From Oasisia sp. SBJ-2009 (taxonomy: Eukaryota; Annelida; Polychaeta; Sabellida; Siboglinidae): 64,000 nucleotides of DNA. Made by a program: the position numbers and the translations under genes. Positions within the stretch are counted from its first letter, which is position 1. Every line of letters begins with the position of its first letter. Positions 26,490-39,378 of the stretch are shown here, in pieces. The stretch spans positions 22,240,611-22,304,610 of the forward strand of contig OZ024865.1 in the NCBI GenBank assembly GCA_964017155.1, written 5' to 3'. Under the pieces are notes generated by a model, which saw only the letters and a list, made by a program, of their open reading frames with translations, was not told where the DNA came from and did no database searches.

Positions 26490-29400
26490 CTCCCCAATCC
26501 ACCAAACCTCCCCACTCCACCCAACCTCCGCACTCCACTATACCTCCCATTCCACACAACCTCCCCACTGTACCCAACCTCCCCACTTCACTCAACCTCC
26601 CCACTCCACCCAACCTCCCCACTTCACCCAACCTCCCCACTTCACCCAACCTCCCCAATCCACCCAACCTCCCCACTCCACCCAACCTCCCCACTCCACT
26701 ATTCCTGCACACTTCACCCTACCTACCCACTCCACCCAATATCTGCAATCAATCCAACTTCCGCACTACACCCAAATTCCGCACTCCATCCAACCTCCCC
26801 ACTCCACCCAACCTCCCAACTGCACCCAACCTCCCCACTTCACCCAACTTCCGCACTCCACCCAACTTCCGGACTCCACCCAAATTCCGCAATCCACCCA
26901 ACCTCCGCACTCCATCCAACCTCCGCACTCCACCCAAGTTCCGCACTCCCCCCAACCTCCCCACTCCACCCAACCTCCCCACTCCACCCAACCTCCCCAC
27001 TCCACCCAGCCCCCCCCCCCACTCCACCCAACTTCCCCACTGCCCCCAACCTCTCCACTGCACCCAACCTCCCCACTCCTCCCAACCTCCCCGCTCCACC
27101 CAACCTCCCCACTTCACCCAACCTCCCCAATCCACCAAACCTCCCCACTGCACCCAACCTCCGCACTCCACTATACTTCCCACTCAACACAACCTCCCCA
27201 CTGCATCCAACCTCCCCACTTCACCCAACCTCCCCACTCCACCCAACCTCCCCACTTCACCCAACCTCCCCACTTCACCCAACCTCCCCAATCCACCAAA
27301 CCTCCCCACTCCACCCAACCTCCGCACTCCACTATACTTCCCACTCAACACAACCTCCCCACTGCATCCAACCTCCCCACTTCCCCTAACCTCCCCACTC
27401 CATCCTACCTCCCCACTTCACCCAACCTCCGCACTCCATCCAACCTCCGAACTCCACCCAACCTCCGCACTCCAACGAACTTCCGCACTCCACCCAACCT
27501 CCGCACTCCACCCAACTTCTGCACTCCACCCAACTTCTGGACTCCACCCAAATTCCGCACTCCACCCAACCTCCCCACTCCACCCAACCTCCCCACTCCA
27601 CCCAACCTCCCAACTCCACCCAGCCTCCCCACTCCACCCAACTTCCCCACTGCCCCCAACCTCTCCACTGCACCCAACCTCCCCACTCCTCCCAACCTCC
27701 CCACTCCACCCAACCTCCCCACTTCACCCAACCTCCCCAATCCACCAAACCTCCCCACTCCACCCAACCTCTGCACTCCACTATACCTCCCACTCCACAC
27801 AACCTCCCCACTGCACCCAACCTCCCCACTTCACCCAACCTCCCCACTTCACCCAACCTCCCCAATCCACCAAACCTCCCCACTCCACCCAACTTCCGCA
27901 CTCCACTATACCTCCCAATCCACACAACCTCCCCACTGCACCCAACCTCCCCACTCCACACTACCTCCCCACTTCACCCAACCTCCCCACTCCAACCAAC
28001 CTCCCCACTTCACCCAAGCTCCGCACTCCATCCAACCTCCGCACTCCACCCAACCTCAGCACTCCACCCAACTTCCGCACTCCATCAAACCTCCCCACTC
28101 CACCGAACCTCCCCACTTCACCCAACCTCCCCAATCCACCAAACCTCCCCACTCCACCCAAACTCCGCACTCCACTATACCTCACACTCCTTCCAAACTC
28201 CCCACTGCACCCAACCTCCCCACTTCACCCAACCTCCTCACTCCATCCTACCTCCCCACTTCACCCAACCCCCGCACTCCATTCAACCTCCGAACTCCAC
28301 CCAACCTCCGCACTCCACCCAACGTCCGCACTCCACCCAACTTCCGGACTCCACCCAAATTCCGCAATCCACCCAACCTCCGCACTCCATCCAACCTCCG
28401 CACTCCACCCAAGTTCCGCACTCCCCCCAACCTCCCCACCCCACCCAACCTCCCCACTCCACCCAACCTCCCCACTCCACCCAGCCCCCCCCCCACTCCA
28501 CCCAACTTCCCCACTGCCCACAACCTCTCCACTGCACCCAACCTCCCAACTCCTCCCAACCTCCCCGCTCCACCCAACCTCCCCACTTCACCCAACCTCC
28601 CCAATCCACCAAACCTCCCTACTGCACCCAACCTCCGCACTCCACTATACTTCCCACTCAATACAACCTCCCCACTGCATCCAACCTCCCCACTTCACCC
28701 AACCTCCCCACTCCACCCAACCTCCCCACTTCACCCAACCTCCCCACTTCACCCAACCTCCCCAATCCACCAAACCTCCCCACTCCACCCAACCTCCGCA
28801 CTCCACTATACCTCCCACTCCACACAACCTCCCCACTGCACCCAACCTCCCCACTTCACCCAACCTCCCCACTCCACCCAACCTCCCCACTTCACCTAAC
28901 CTCCCCACTCCATCCTACCTCCCCACTTTACCCAACCTCCGCACTCCATCCAACCTCCGAACTCCACCCAACCTCCGCACTCCAACGAACTTCCGCACTC
29001 CACCCAACCTCCGCACTCCACCCAACTTCTGCACTCCACCCAACTTCTGGACTCCACCCAAATTCCGCAATCCACCCAACCTCCGCACTCCACCCAACCT
29101 CCGCACTCCACCCAAATTCCGCACTCCACCCAACCTCCCCACTCCACCCAACCTCCCCACTGCACCCAACCTCCCAACTCCACCCAGCCTCCCCACTCCA
29201 CCCAACTTCCCCACTGCCCCCAACCTCTCCACTGCACCCAACCTCCCCACTCCTCCCAACCTCCCCACTCCACCCAACCTCCCCACTTCACCCAACCTCC
29301 CCAATCCACCAAACCTCCCCACTCCACCCAACCTCCGCACTCCACTATACCTCCCACTCCACACAACCTCCCCACTGCACCCAACCTCCCCACTTCACTC

Positions 29401-29750
29401 AACTTCCCCACTCCACCCAACCTCCCCACTTCACCCAACCTCCCCACTTCACCCAACCTCCCCACTCCACCCAACCTCCCCACTTCACCCAACCTCCCCA
29501 CTCCATCCTACCTCCCCACTTCACCCAACCTCCGCACTCCATCCAACCTCCGAACTCCAACGAACCTCCGCACTCCACCCAACTTCTGCACTCCACCCAA
29601 CTTCAGGACTCCACCCAAATTCCGCAATCCACCCAACCTTCGCACTCCACCCAACCTCCGCACTCCACCCAAATTCAGCACTCCACCCAACCTCCCCACT
29701 CCACCCAACCTCCCCACTCCACCCAACCTCCCCACTGCACCCAACCTCCC
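26490..29750. repeat. Segmental copy of about 16.47-19.77 kb
   Basis: The CTATTCCTGC landmark at 26,699 corresponds to 16,677 (offset 10,022). Later landmarks have offset 10,020 and then 9,983. The main step is a 36-bp (two-monomer) deletion near 28,050 that removes the AACGAAC unit. C-runs are at 27,010-27,020 (11 C) and 28,485-28,494 (10 C). Confidence 0.8.
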
Positions 29751-29817
29751 AACTCCACCCAGCCTCCCCACTCCACCCAACTTCCCCACTGCCCCCAACC
29801 TCTCCACTGCACCCAAC

Positions 29818-31270
29818 CTCCGCACTCCATCCAACCTCCGAACTCCACCCAACCTCCGCATTCCAACGAACTTCCGCACTCCACCGAACCTCCGCACTCC
29901 ACCCAACTTCTGCACTCCACCCAACTTCTGGACTCCACCCAAATTCCGCAATCCACCCAACCTCCGCACTCCACCCAACCTCCGCACTCCACCCAACCTC
30001 CGCACTCCACCCAAATTCCGCACTCCACCCAACCTCCCCACTCCACCCAACCTCCCCACTGCACCCAACCTCCCAACTCCACCCAGCCTCCCCACTCCAC
30101 CCAACTTCCCCACTGCCCCCAACCTCTCCACTGCACCCAACCTCCCCACTCCTCCCAACCTCCCCACTCCACCCAACCTCCCCACTTCACCCAACCTCCC
30201 CAATCCACCAAACCTCCCCACTCCACCCAACCTCCGCACTCCACTATACCTCCCACTCCACACAACCTCCCCACTGCACCCAACCTCCCCACTTCACTCA
30301 ACCTCCCCACTCCACCCAACCTCCCCACTTCACCCAACCTCCCCACTTCACCCAACCTCCCCACTCCACCCAACCTCCCCACTTCACCCAACCTCCCCAC
30401 TCCATCCTACCTCCCCACTTCACCCAACCTCCGCACTCCACACTACCTCCCCACTTGACCCAACCTCCCCACTCCAACCAACCTCCCCACTTCACCCAAC
30501 CTCCGCACTCCATCCAACCGCCGCACTCCACCCAACCTCCGCACTCCAACGAACTTCCGCACTCCACCCAACCTCCGCACTCCACCCAACTTCCGCACTC
30601 CATCAAACCTCCCCACTCCACCCAACCTCCCCACTTCACCCAACCTCCCCAATCCACCAAACCTCCCCACTCTACCCAAACTCCGCACTCCACTATAACT
30701 CACACTCCTTCCAAACTCCCCACTGCACCCAACCTCCCCACTTCACCCAACCTCCTCACTCCATCCTACCTCCCCACTTCACCCAACCTCCGCACTCCAT
30801 CCAACCTCCGAACTCCACCCAACCTCCGCACTCCACCCAACTTCCGCACTCCACCCAACTTCCGGACTCCACCCAAATTCCGCAATCCACCCAACCTCCG
30901 CACTCCATCCAACCTCCGCACTCCACCCAAGTTCCGCACTCCCCCCAACCTCCCCACTCCACCCAACCTCCCCAATCCACCAAACCTCCCCACTGCACCC
31001 AACCTCCGCACTCCACTATACTTCCCACTCAATACAACCTCCCCACTGCATCCAACCTCCCCACTTCACCCAACCTCCCCACTCCACCCAACCTCCCCAC
31101 TTCACCCAACCTCCCCACTTCACCCAACCTCCCCAATCCACAAAACCTCCCCACTCCACCCAACCTCCGCACTCCACTATACCTCCCACTCCACACAACC
31201 TCCCCACTGCACCCAACCTCCCCACTTCACCCAACCTCCCCACTCCACCCAACCTCCCCACTTCACCTAA
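29818..31270. repeat. Composite block from 24.9-26.4 kb relatives
   Basis: At 29,818 a CTGCACCCAA monomer is joined directly to a CpG monomer, fusing two blocks. About 29.82-30.45 kb then follows 25.77-26.40 kb, and about 30.47-31.26 kb follows 24.93-25.73 kb (offset 5,537). The order of parts is reversed relative to the source, though orientation is unchanged. Confidence 0.72.
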
Positions 31271-34200
31271 CCTCCCCACTCCATCCAACCTCCGCACTCC
31301 ACCCAAGTTCCGCACTCCCCCCAACCTCCCCACTCCACCCAACCTCCCCACTCCACCCAACCTCCCCACTCCACCCAGCCCCCCCCCCCCACTCCACCCA
31401 ACTTCCCCACTGCCCCCAACCTCTCCACTGCACCCAACCTCCCCACTCCTCCCAACCTCCCCGCTCCACCCAACCTCCCCACTTCACCCAACCTCCCCAA
31501 TCCACCAAACCTCCCCACTGCACCCAACCTCCGCACTCCACTATACTTCCCACTCCACACAACCTCCCCACTGCATCCAACCTCCCCACTTCACCCAACC
31601 TCCCCACTCCACCCAACCTCCCCACTTCACCCAACCTCCCCACTTCACCCAACCTCCCCAATCCACCAAACCTCCCCACTCCACCCAACCTCCGCACTCC
31701 ACTATACCTCCCACTCCACACAACCTCCCCACTGCACCCAACCTCCCCACTCCACACTACCTCCCCACTTCACCCAACCTCCCCACTCCAACCAACCTGC
31801 CCACTTCACCCAACCTCCGCACTCCATCCAACCTCCGCACTCCACCCAACCTCCGCACTCCAACGAACTTCCGCACTCCACGCAACCTCCGCACTCCACC
31901 CAACTTCCGCACTCCATCAAACCTCCCCACTCCACCCAACCTCCCCACTTCACACAACCTCCCCAATCCACCAAACCTCCCCACTCCACCCAAACTCCGC
32001 ACTCCACTATACCTCACACTCCTTCCAAACTCCCCACTGGACCCAACCTCCCCACTTCACCCAACCTCCTCACTCCATCCTACCTCCCCACTTCACCCAA
32101 CCTCCGCACTCCACACAACCTCCGCACTCCACCCAAATTCCGCACTCCACCCAACCTCCCCACTCCACCCAACCTCCCCACTGCACCCAACCTCCCAACT
32201 CCACCCAGCGTCCCCACTCCACCCAACTTCCCCACTGCCCCCAACCTCTCCACTGCACCCAACCTCCCCACTCCTCCCAACCTCCCCACTCCACCCAACC
32301 TCTGCACTCCACTATACCTCCCACTCCACACAACCTCCCCACTGCACCCAACCTCCGCACTTCACTCAACCTCCCCACTCCACCCAACCTCCCCACTTCA
32401 CCCAACCTCCCCACTTCACCCAACCTCCCCAATCCACCCAACCTCCCCACTCCACCCAACCTCCCCACTCCACTATTCCTGCACACTTCACCCTACCTAC
32501 CCACTCCACCCAATATCTGCAATCAATCCAACTTTCGCACTACACCCAATTTCCGCACTTCACCCAACCTCCCCAATCCACCAAACCTCCCCACTCCACC
32601 CAACTTCCGCACTCCACTATACATCCCAATCCACACAACCTCCCCACTGCACCCAACCTCCCCACTCCACACTACCTCCCCACTTCACCCAACCTCCCCA
32701 CTCCAACCAACCTCCCCACTTCACCCAAGCTCCGCACTCCATCCAACCTCCGCACTCCACCCAACCTCCGCACTCCAACGAACTTCCGCACTCCACCCAA
32801 CCTCAGCACTCCACCCAACTTCCGCACTCCATCAAACCTCCCCACTCCACCCAACCTCCCCACTTCACCCAACCTCCCCAATCCACCAAACCTCCCCACT
32901 CCACCCAAACTCCGCACTCCACTATACCTCACACTCCTTCCAAACTCCCCACTGCACCCAACATCCCCACTTCACCCAACCTCCTCACTCCATCCTACCT
33001 CCCCACTTCACCCAACCTCCGCACTCCATCCAACCTCCGAACTCCACCCAACCTCCGCACTCCACCCAACTTCCGCACTCCACCCAACTTCCGGACTCCA
33101 CCCAAATTCCGCAATCCACCCAACCTCCGCACTCCATCCAACCTCCGCACTCCACCCAAGTTCCGCACTCCCCCCAACCTCCCCACTCCACCCAACCTCC
33201 CCACTCCACCCAACCTCCCCACTCCACCCAGCCCCCCCCCACTCCACCCAACTTCCCCACTGCCCACAACCTCTCCACTGCACCCAACCTCCCAACTCCT
33301 CCCAACCTCCCCGCTCCACCCAACCTCCCCACTTCACCCAACCTCCCCAATCCACCAAACCTCCCCACTGCACCCAACCTCCGCACTCCACTATACTTCC
33401 CACTCAATACAACCTCCCCACTGCATCCAACCTCCCCACTTCACCCAACCTCCCCACTCCACCCAACCTCCCCACTTCACCCAACCTCCCCAATCCACCA
33501 AACCTCCCCACTCCACCCAACCTCCGCACTCCACTATACCTCCCACTCCACACAAACTCCCCACTGCACCCAACCTCCCCACTTCACCCAACCTCCCCAC
33601 TCCACCCAACCTCCCCACTTCACCTAACCTCCCCACTCCATCCTACCTCCCCACTTTACCCAACCTCCGCACTCCATCCAACCTCCGAACTCCACCCAAC
33701 CTCCGCACTCCAACGAACTTCCGCACTCCACCCAACCTCCGCACTCCACCCAACTTCTGCACTCCACCCAACTTCTGGACTCCACCCAAATTCCGCAATC
33801 CACCCAACCTCCGCACTCCACCCAACCTCCGCACTCCACCCAAATTCCGCACTCCACCCAACCTCCCCACTCCACCCAACCTCCCCACTGCACCCAACCT
33901 CCCAACTCCACCCAGCCTCCCCACTCCACCCAACTTCCCCACTGCCCCCAACCTCTCCACTGCACCCAACCTCCCCACTCCTCCCAACCTCCCAACTCCA
34001 CCCAGCCTCCCCACTCCACCCAACTTCCCCACTGCCCCCAACCTCTCCACTGCACTAAACCTCCCCACTCCTCCCAACCTCCCCACTCCACCCAACCTCC
34101 CCACTTCACCCAACCTCCCCAATCCACCAAACCTCCCCACTCCACCCAACCTCCGCACTCCACTATACCTCCCACTCCACACAACCTCCCCACTGCACCC

Positions 34201-34682
34201 AACCTCCCCACTCCACCCAACCTCCCCACTTCACCCAACCTCCCCACTTCACCCAACCTCCCCAATCCACCAAACCTCCCCACTCCACCCAACTTCCGCA
34301 CTCCACTATACCTCCCAATCCACACAACCTCCCCACTGCACCCAACCTCCCCACTCCACACTACCTCCCCACTTCACCCAACCTCCCCACTCCAACCAAC
34401 CTCCCCACTTCACCCAACCTCCGCACTCCATCCAACCTCCGCACTCCACCCAACCTCCGCACTCTAACGAACTTCCGCACTCCACGCAACCTCCGCACTC
34501 CACCCAACTTCCGCACTCCATCAAACCTCCCCACTCCACCCAACCTCCCCACTTCACCCAACCTCCCCAATCCACCAAACCTCCCCACTCCACCCAAACT
34601 CCGCACTCCACTATACCTCACACTCCTTCCAAACTCCCCACTGCACCCAACCTCCCCACTTCCCCCAACCTCCTCACTCCAT
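31271..34682. repeat. Irregular mosaic of higher-order repeat fragments
   Basis: CTATA and CTATTCCTGC landmarks are present (32,473 for the latter), but no single period dominates. Parts of 32.6-33.4 kb and 34.3-35.1 kb resemble each other at about 1,689 bp. C-runs are at 31,379-31,390 (12 C) and 33,232-33,240 (9 C). Boundaries inside this stretch were not resolved. Confidence 0.6.
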
Positions 34683-37600
34683 CCTACCTCCCCACTTCAC
34701 CCAACCTCCGCACTCCATCCAACCTCCGAACTCCACCCAACCTCCGCACTCCACCCAACTTCCGCACTCCACCCAACTTCCGGACTCCACCCAAATTCCG
34801 CAATCCACCCAACCTCCGCACTCCATCCAACCTCCGCACTCCACCCAAGTTCCGCACTCCCCCCAACCTCCCCACTCCACCCAACCTCCCCACTCCACCC
34901 AACCTCCCCACTCCACCCAGCCCCCCCCCCCACTCCACCCAACTTCCCCACTGCCCCCAACCTCTCCACTGCACCGAACCTCCCCACTCCTCCCAACCTC
35001 CCCGCTCCACCCAACCTCCCCACTTCACCCAACCTCCCCAATCCACCAAACCTCCCCACTGCACCCAACCTCCGCACTCCACTATACTTCCCACTCAACA
35101 CAACCTCCCCACTGCATCCAACCTCCCCACTTCACCCAACCTCCCCACTCCACCCAACCTCCCCACTTCACCCAACCTCCCCACTTCACCCAACCTCCCC
35201 AATCCACCAAACCTCCCCACTCCACCCAACCTCCGCACTCCACTATACCTCCCACTCCACACAACCTCCCCACTGCACCCAACCTCCCCACTTCACCCAA
35301 CCTCCCCACTCCACCCAACCTCCCCACTTCACCTAACCTCCCCACTCCATCCTACCTCCCCACTTCACCCAACCTCCGCACTCCATCCAACCTCCGAACT
35401 CCACCCAACCTCCGCACTCCAACGAACTTCCGCACTCCACCCAACCTCCGCACTCCACCCAACTTCTGCACTCCACCCAACTTCTGCACTCCACCCTAAT
35501 TCCGCAATCCACCCAACCTCCGCACTCCACCCAACCTCCGCACTCCACCCAAATTCCGCACTCCACCCAACCTCCCCACTCCACCCAACCTCCCCACTGC
35601 ACCCAACCTCCCAACTCCACCCAGCGTCCCCACTCCACCCAACTTCCCCAATGCCCCCAACCTCTCCACTGCACCCAACCTCCCCACTCCTCCCAACCTC
35701 CCCACTCCACCCAACCTCCGCACTCCACTATACCTCCCACTCCACACAACCTCCCCACTGCACCCAACCTCCCCACTTCACTCAACCTCCCCACTCCACC
35801 CAACCTCCCCACTTCACCCAACCTCCCCACTTCACCCAACCTCCCCAATCCACCCAACCTCCCCACTCCACCCAACCTCCCCACTCCACTATTCCTGCAC
35901 ACTTCACCCTACCTACCCACTCCACCCAATATCTGCAATCAATCCAACTTTCGCACTACACCCAATTTCCGCACTCCATCCAACCTCCCCACTCCACCCA
36001 ACCTCCCAACTGCACCCAACCTCACCACTTCACCCAACCTCCCCACTCCACCCAACCTCCCCACTTCACCCAACCTCCTCAATCCACCAAACCTCCCCAC
36101 TCCACCCAAACTCCGCACTCCACTATACCTCACACTCCTTCCAAACTCCCCACTGCACCCAACCTCCCCACTTCACCCAACCTCCCCACTCCATCCTACC
36201 TCCCCACTTCACCCAACCTCCGCACTCCATCCATCCTCCGAACTCCACCCAACCTCCGCACTCCGCCCAAATTCCGCACTCCACCCAACTTCCGGACTCC
36301 ACCCAAATTCTGCAATCCACCCAACCTCCGCACTCCATCCAACCTCCGCACTCCACCCAAGTTCCGCACTCCACCCAACCTCCCCACTCCACCCAACCTC
36401 CCCACTCCACCCAACCTCCCCACTCCACCCAGCCTCCCCACTCCATCCAACCTCCCCACTTCACCCAACCTCCGCACTCCATCCAACCTCCGAACTCCAC
36501 CCAACCTCCGCACTCCACCCAACTTCCGCACTCCACCCAACTTCCGGACTCCACCCAAATTCCGCAATCCACCCAACCTCCGCACTCCATCCAACCTCCG
36601 CACTCCACCCAAGTTCCGCACTCCCCCCAACCTCCCCACTCCACCCAACCTCCCCACTCCACACAACCTCCCCACTCCACCCAGCCCCCCCCACTCCACC
36701 CAACTTCCCCACTGCCCCCAACCTCTCCACTGCACCCAACCTCCCCACTCCTCCCAACCTCCCCGCTCCACCCAACCTCCCCACTTCACCCAACCTCCCC
36801 AATCCACCAAACCTCCCCACTGCACCCAACCTCCGCACTCCACTATACTTCCCACTCAACACAACCTCCCCACTGCATCCAACCTCCCCAGTTCACCCAA
36901 CCTCCCCACTCCACCCAACCTCCCCACTTCACCCAACCTCCCCACTTCACCCAACCTCCCCAATCCACCAAACCTCCCCACTCCACCCAACCTCCGCACT
37001 CCACTATACCTCCCACTCCACACAACCTCCCCACTGCACCCAACCTCCCCACTTCACCCAACCTCCCCACTCCACCCAACCTCCCCACTTCACCTAACCT
37101 CCCCACTCCATCCTACCTCCCCACTTCACCCAACCTCCGCACTCCATCCAACCTCCGAACTCCACCCAACCTCCGCACTCCAACGAACTTCCGCACTCCA
37201 CCCAACCTCCGCACTCCACCCAACTTCTGCACTCCACCCAACTTCTGGACTCCACCCAAATTCCGCAATCCACCCAACCTCCGAACTCCACCCAACCTCC
37301 GCACTCCACCCAAATTCCGCACTCCACCCAACCTCCCCACTCCACCCAACCTCCCCACTGCACCCAACCTCCCAACTCCACCCAGCGTCCCCACTCCACC
37401 CAACTTCCCCACTGCCCCCAACCTCTCCACTGCACCCAACCTCCCCACTCCTCCCAACCTCCCCACTCCACCCAACCTCCGCACTCCACTATACCTCCCA
37501 CTCCACCCAACCTCCCCACTGCACCCAACCTCCCCACTTAACTCAACCTCCCCACTCCACCCAACCTCCCCACTTCACCCAACCTCCCCACTTCACCCAA

Positions 37601-38207
37601 CCTCCCCAATCCACCCAACCTCCCCACTCCACCCAACCTCCCCACTCCACTATTCCTGCACACTTCACCCTACCTACCCACTCCACCCAATATCTGCAAT
37701 CAATCCAACTTTCGCACTACACCCAATTTCCGCACTCCATCCAACCTCCCCACTCCACCCAACCTCCCAACTGCACCCAACCTCACCACTTCACCCAACC
37801 TCCCCACTCCACCCAACCTCCCCACTTCACCCAACCTCCCCAATCCACCAAACCTCCCCACTCCACCCAAACTCCGCACTCCACTATACCTCACACTCCT
37901 TCCAAACTCCCCACTGCACCCAACCTCCCCACTTCACCCAACCTCCCCACTCCATCCTACCTCCCCACTTCACCCAACCTCCGCACTCCATCCATCCTCC
38001 GAACTCCACCCAACCTCCGCACTCCACCCAAATTCCGCACTCCACCCAACTTCCGGACTCCACCCAAATTCTGCAATCCACCCAACCTCCGCACTCCATC
38101 CAACCTCCGCACTCCACCCAAATTCCGCACTCCACCCAACCTCCCCACTCCACCCAACCTCCCCACTCCACCCAACCTCCCCACTCCACCCAGCCTCCCC
38201 ACTCCAC
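34683..38207. repeat. 1.76-kb tandem duplication
   Basis: Copies are about 34,683-36,446 and 36,447-38,207. Landmark offset is 1,764 at the left and 1,761 after the C-run (11 C at 34,921 versus 8 C at 36,685), so the difference is exactly the poly-C change. CTATTCCTGC is at 35,889 and 37,650. Both copies share the CCATCCATCCTCC variant near 36,230 and 37,990. Confidence 0.85.
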
Positions 38208-39378
38208 CCAACTTCCCCACTGCCCCCAACCTCTCCACTGCACCCAACCTCCCCACTCCTCCCAACCTCCCCACTCCACCCAACCTCCCCACTTCACCCA
38301 ACCTCCTAAATCCACCAAACCTCCCCACTGCACCCAACCTTAGCACTCCACTATACTTCCCACTCCACACAACCTCCCCACTGCATCCAACCTCCCCACT
38401 TCACCCAACCTCCCCGCTCCACCCAACCTCCCCACTTCCCCCAACCTCCCCACTTCACCCAACCTCCCCAATCCATCCTACCTCCCCACTCCAACCAAAC
38501 TCCGCACTCCACTATACCTCCAACTCCACACCACCTCCCCACTGCACCCAACCTCCCCACTTCACCCAACCTCCCCACTCCACCCAACCTCCCCACTTCA
38601 TCCAACCTCCCCACTCCATCCTACCTCCCCACTTCACCCAACCTCCGCACTCCATCCAACCTCCGAACTCCACCCAACCTCCGCACTCCAACGAACTTCC
38701 GCACTCCACCCAACCTCCGCACTCCATCCAACCTCCGCACTCCACCCAACCTCCGCACTCCAACGAACTTCCGCACTCCACCCAACCTCCTCACTCCACC
38801 CAACTTCCGCACTCCATCAAACCTCCCCACTCCACCCAACCTCCCCACTTCACCCAACCTCCCCAATCCACCAAACCTCCCCACTCCACCCAAACTCCGC
38901 ACTCCACTATACCTCACACTCCTTCCTACCTCCCCACTTCACCCAACCTCCGCACTCCATCCAACCTCCGAACTCCACCCAACCTCCGCACTCCACCCAA
39001 CTTCCGCACTCCACCCAAATTCCCCACTCCACCCAACCTCCCCACTGCACCCAACCTCCCCACTCCACCCAGCCCCCCCCACTCCACCCAACTTCCCCAC
39101 TGCCCCGAACCTCTCCACTGCACCCAACCTCCCCACTCCTCCCAACCTCCCCGCTCCACCCAACCTCCCCACTCCACCCAACCTCCCCACTCCACCCAAC
39201 CTCCCCACTCCACCCAGCCTCCCCACTCCACCCAACTTCCCCACTGCCCCCAACCTCTCCACTGCACCCAACCTCCCCACTCCTCCCAACCTCCCCACTC
39301 CACCCAACCTCCCCACTTCACCCAACCTCCTCAATCCACCAAACCTCCCCACTGCACCCAACCTTAGCACTCCACTAT
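38208..39378. repeat. Block related to the first 300 bases of the window
   Basis: About 38,514-38,820 follows positions 1-310, with a one-base variant CTCCAACTCC. It includes a C8 locus at 39,073-39,080 and a CCTTAGCAC variant near 38,340 and 39,362. The end joins the 2.9-kb tandem duplication. Confidence 0.65.

Larger units (their letters stand above)
8305..37710 (+). repeat. CTATTCCTGC divergent monomer cluster, 9 sites
   Basis: Starts are at 8305, 9292, 15690, 16677, 23030, 26699, 32473, 35889 and 37650. Each is a run of about five unusually diverged monomers (CTATT ending, GCACACTTCACCCTA, CCTACCCAC, TATCTGCAATCAATCC, then CGCACTACA). All monomers here are full 18-mers, unlike the CTATA sites. 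Copies are confined to 8-38 kb. Confidence 0.85.
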
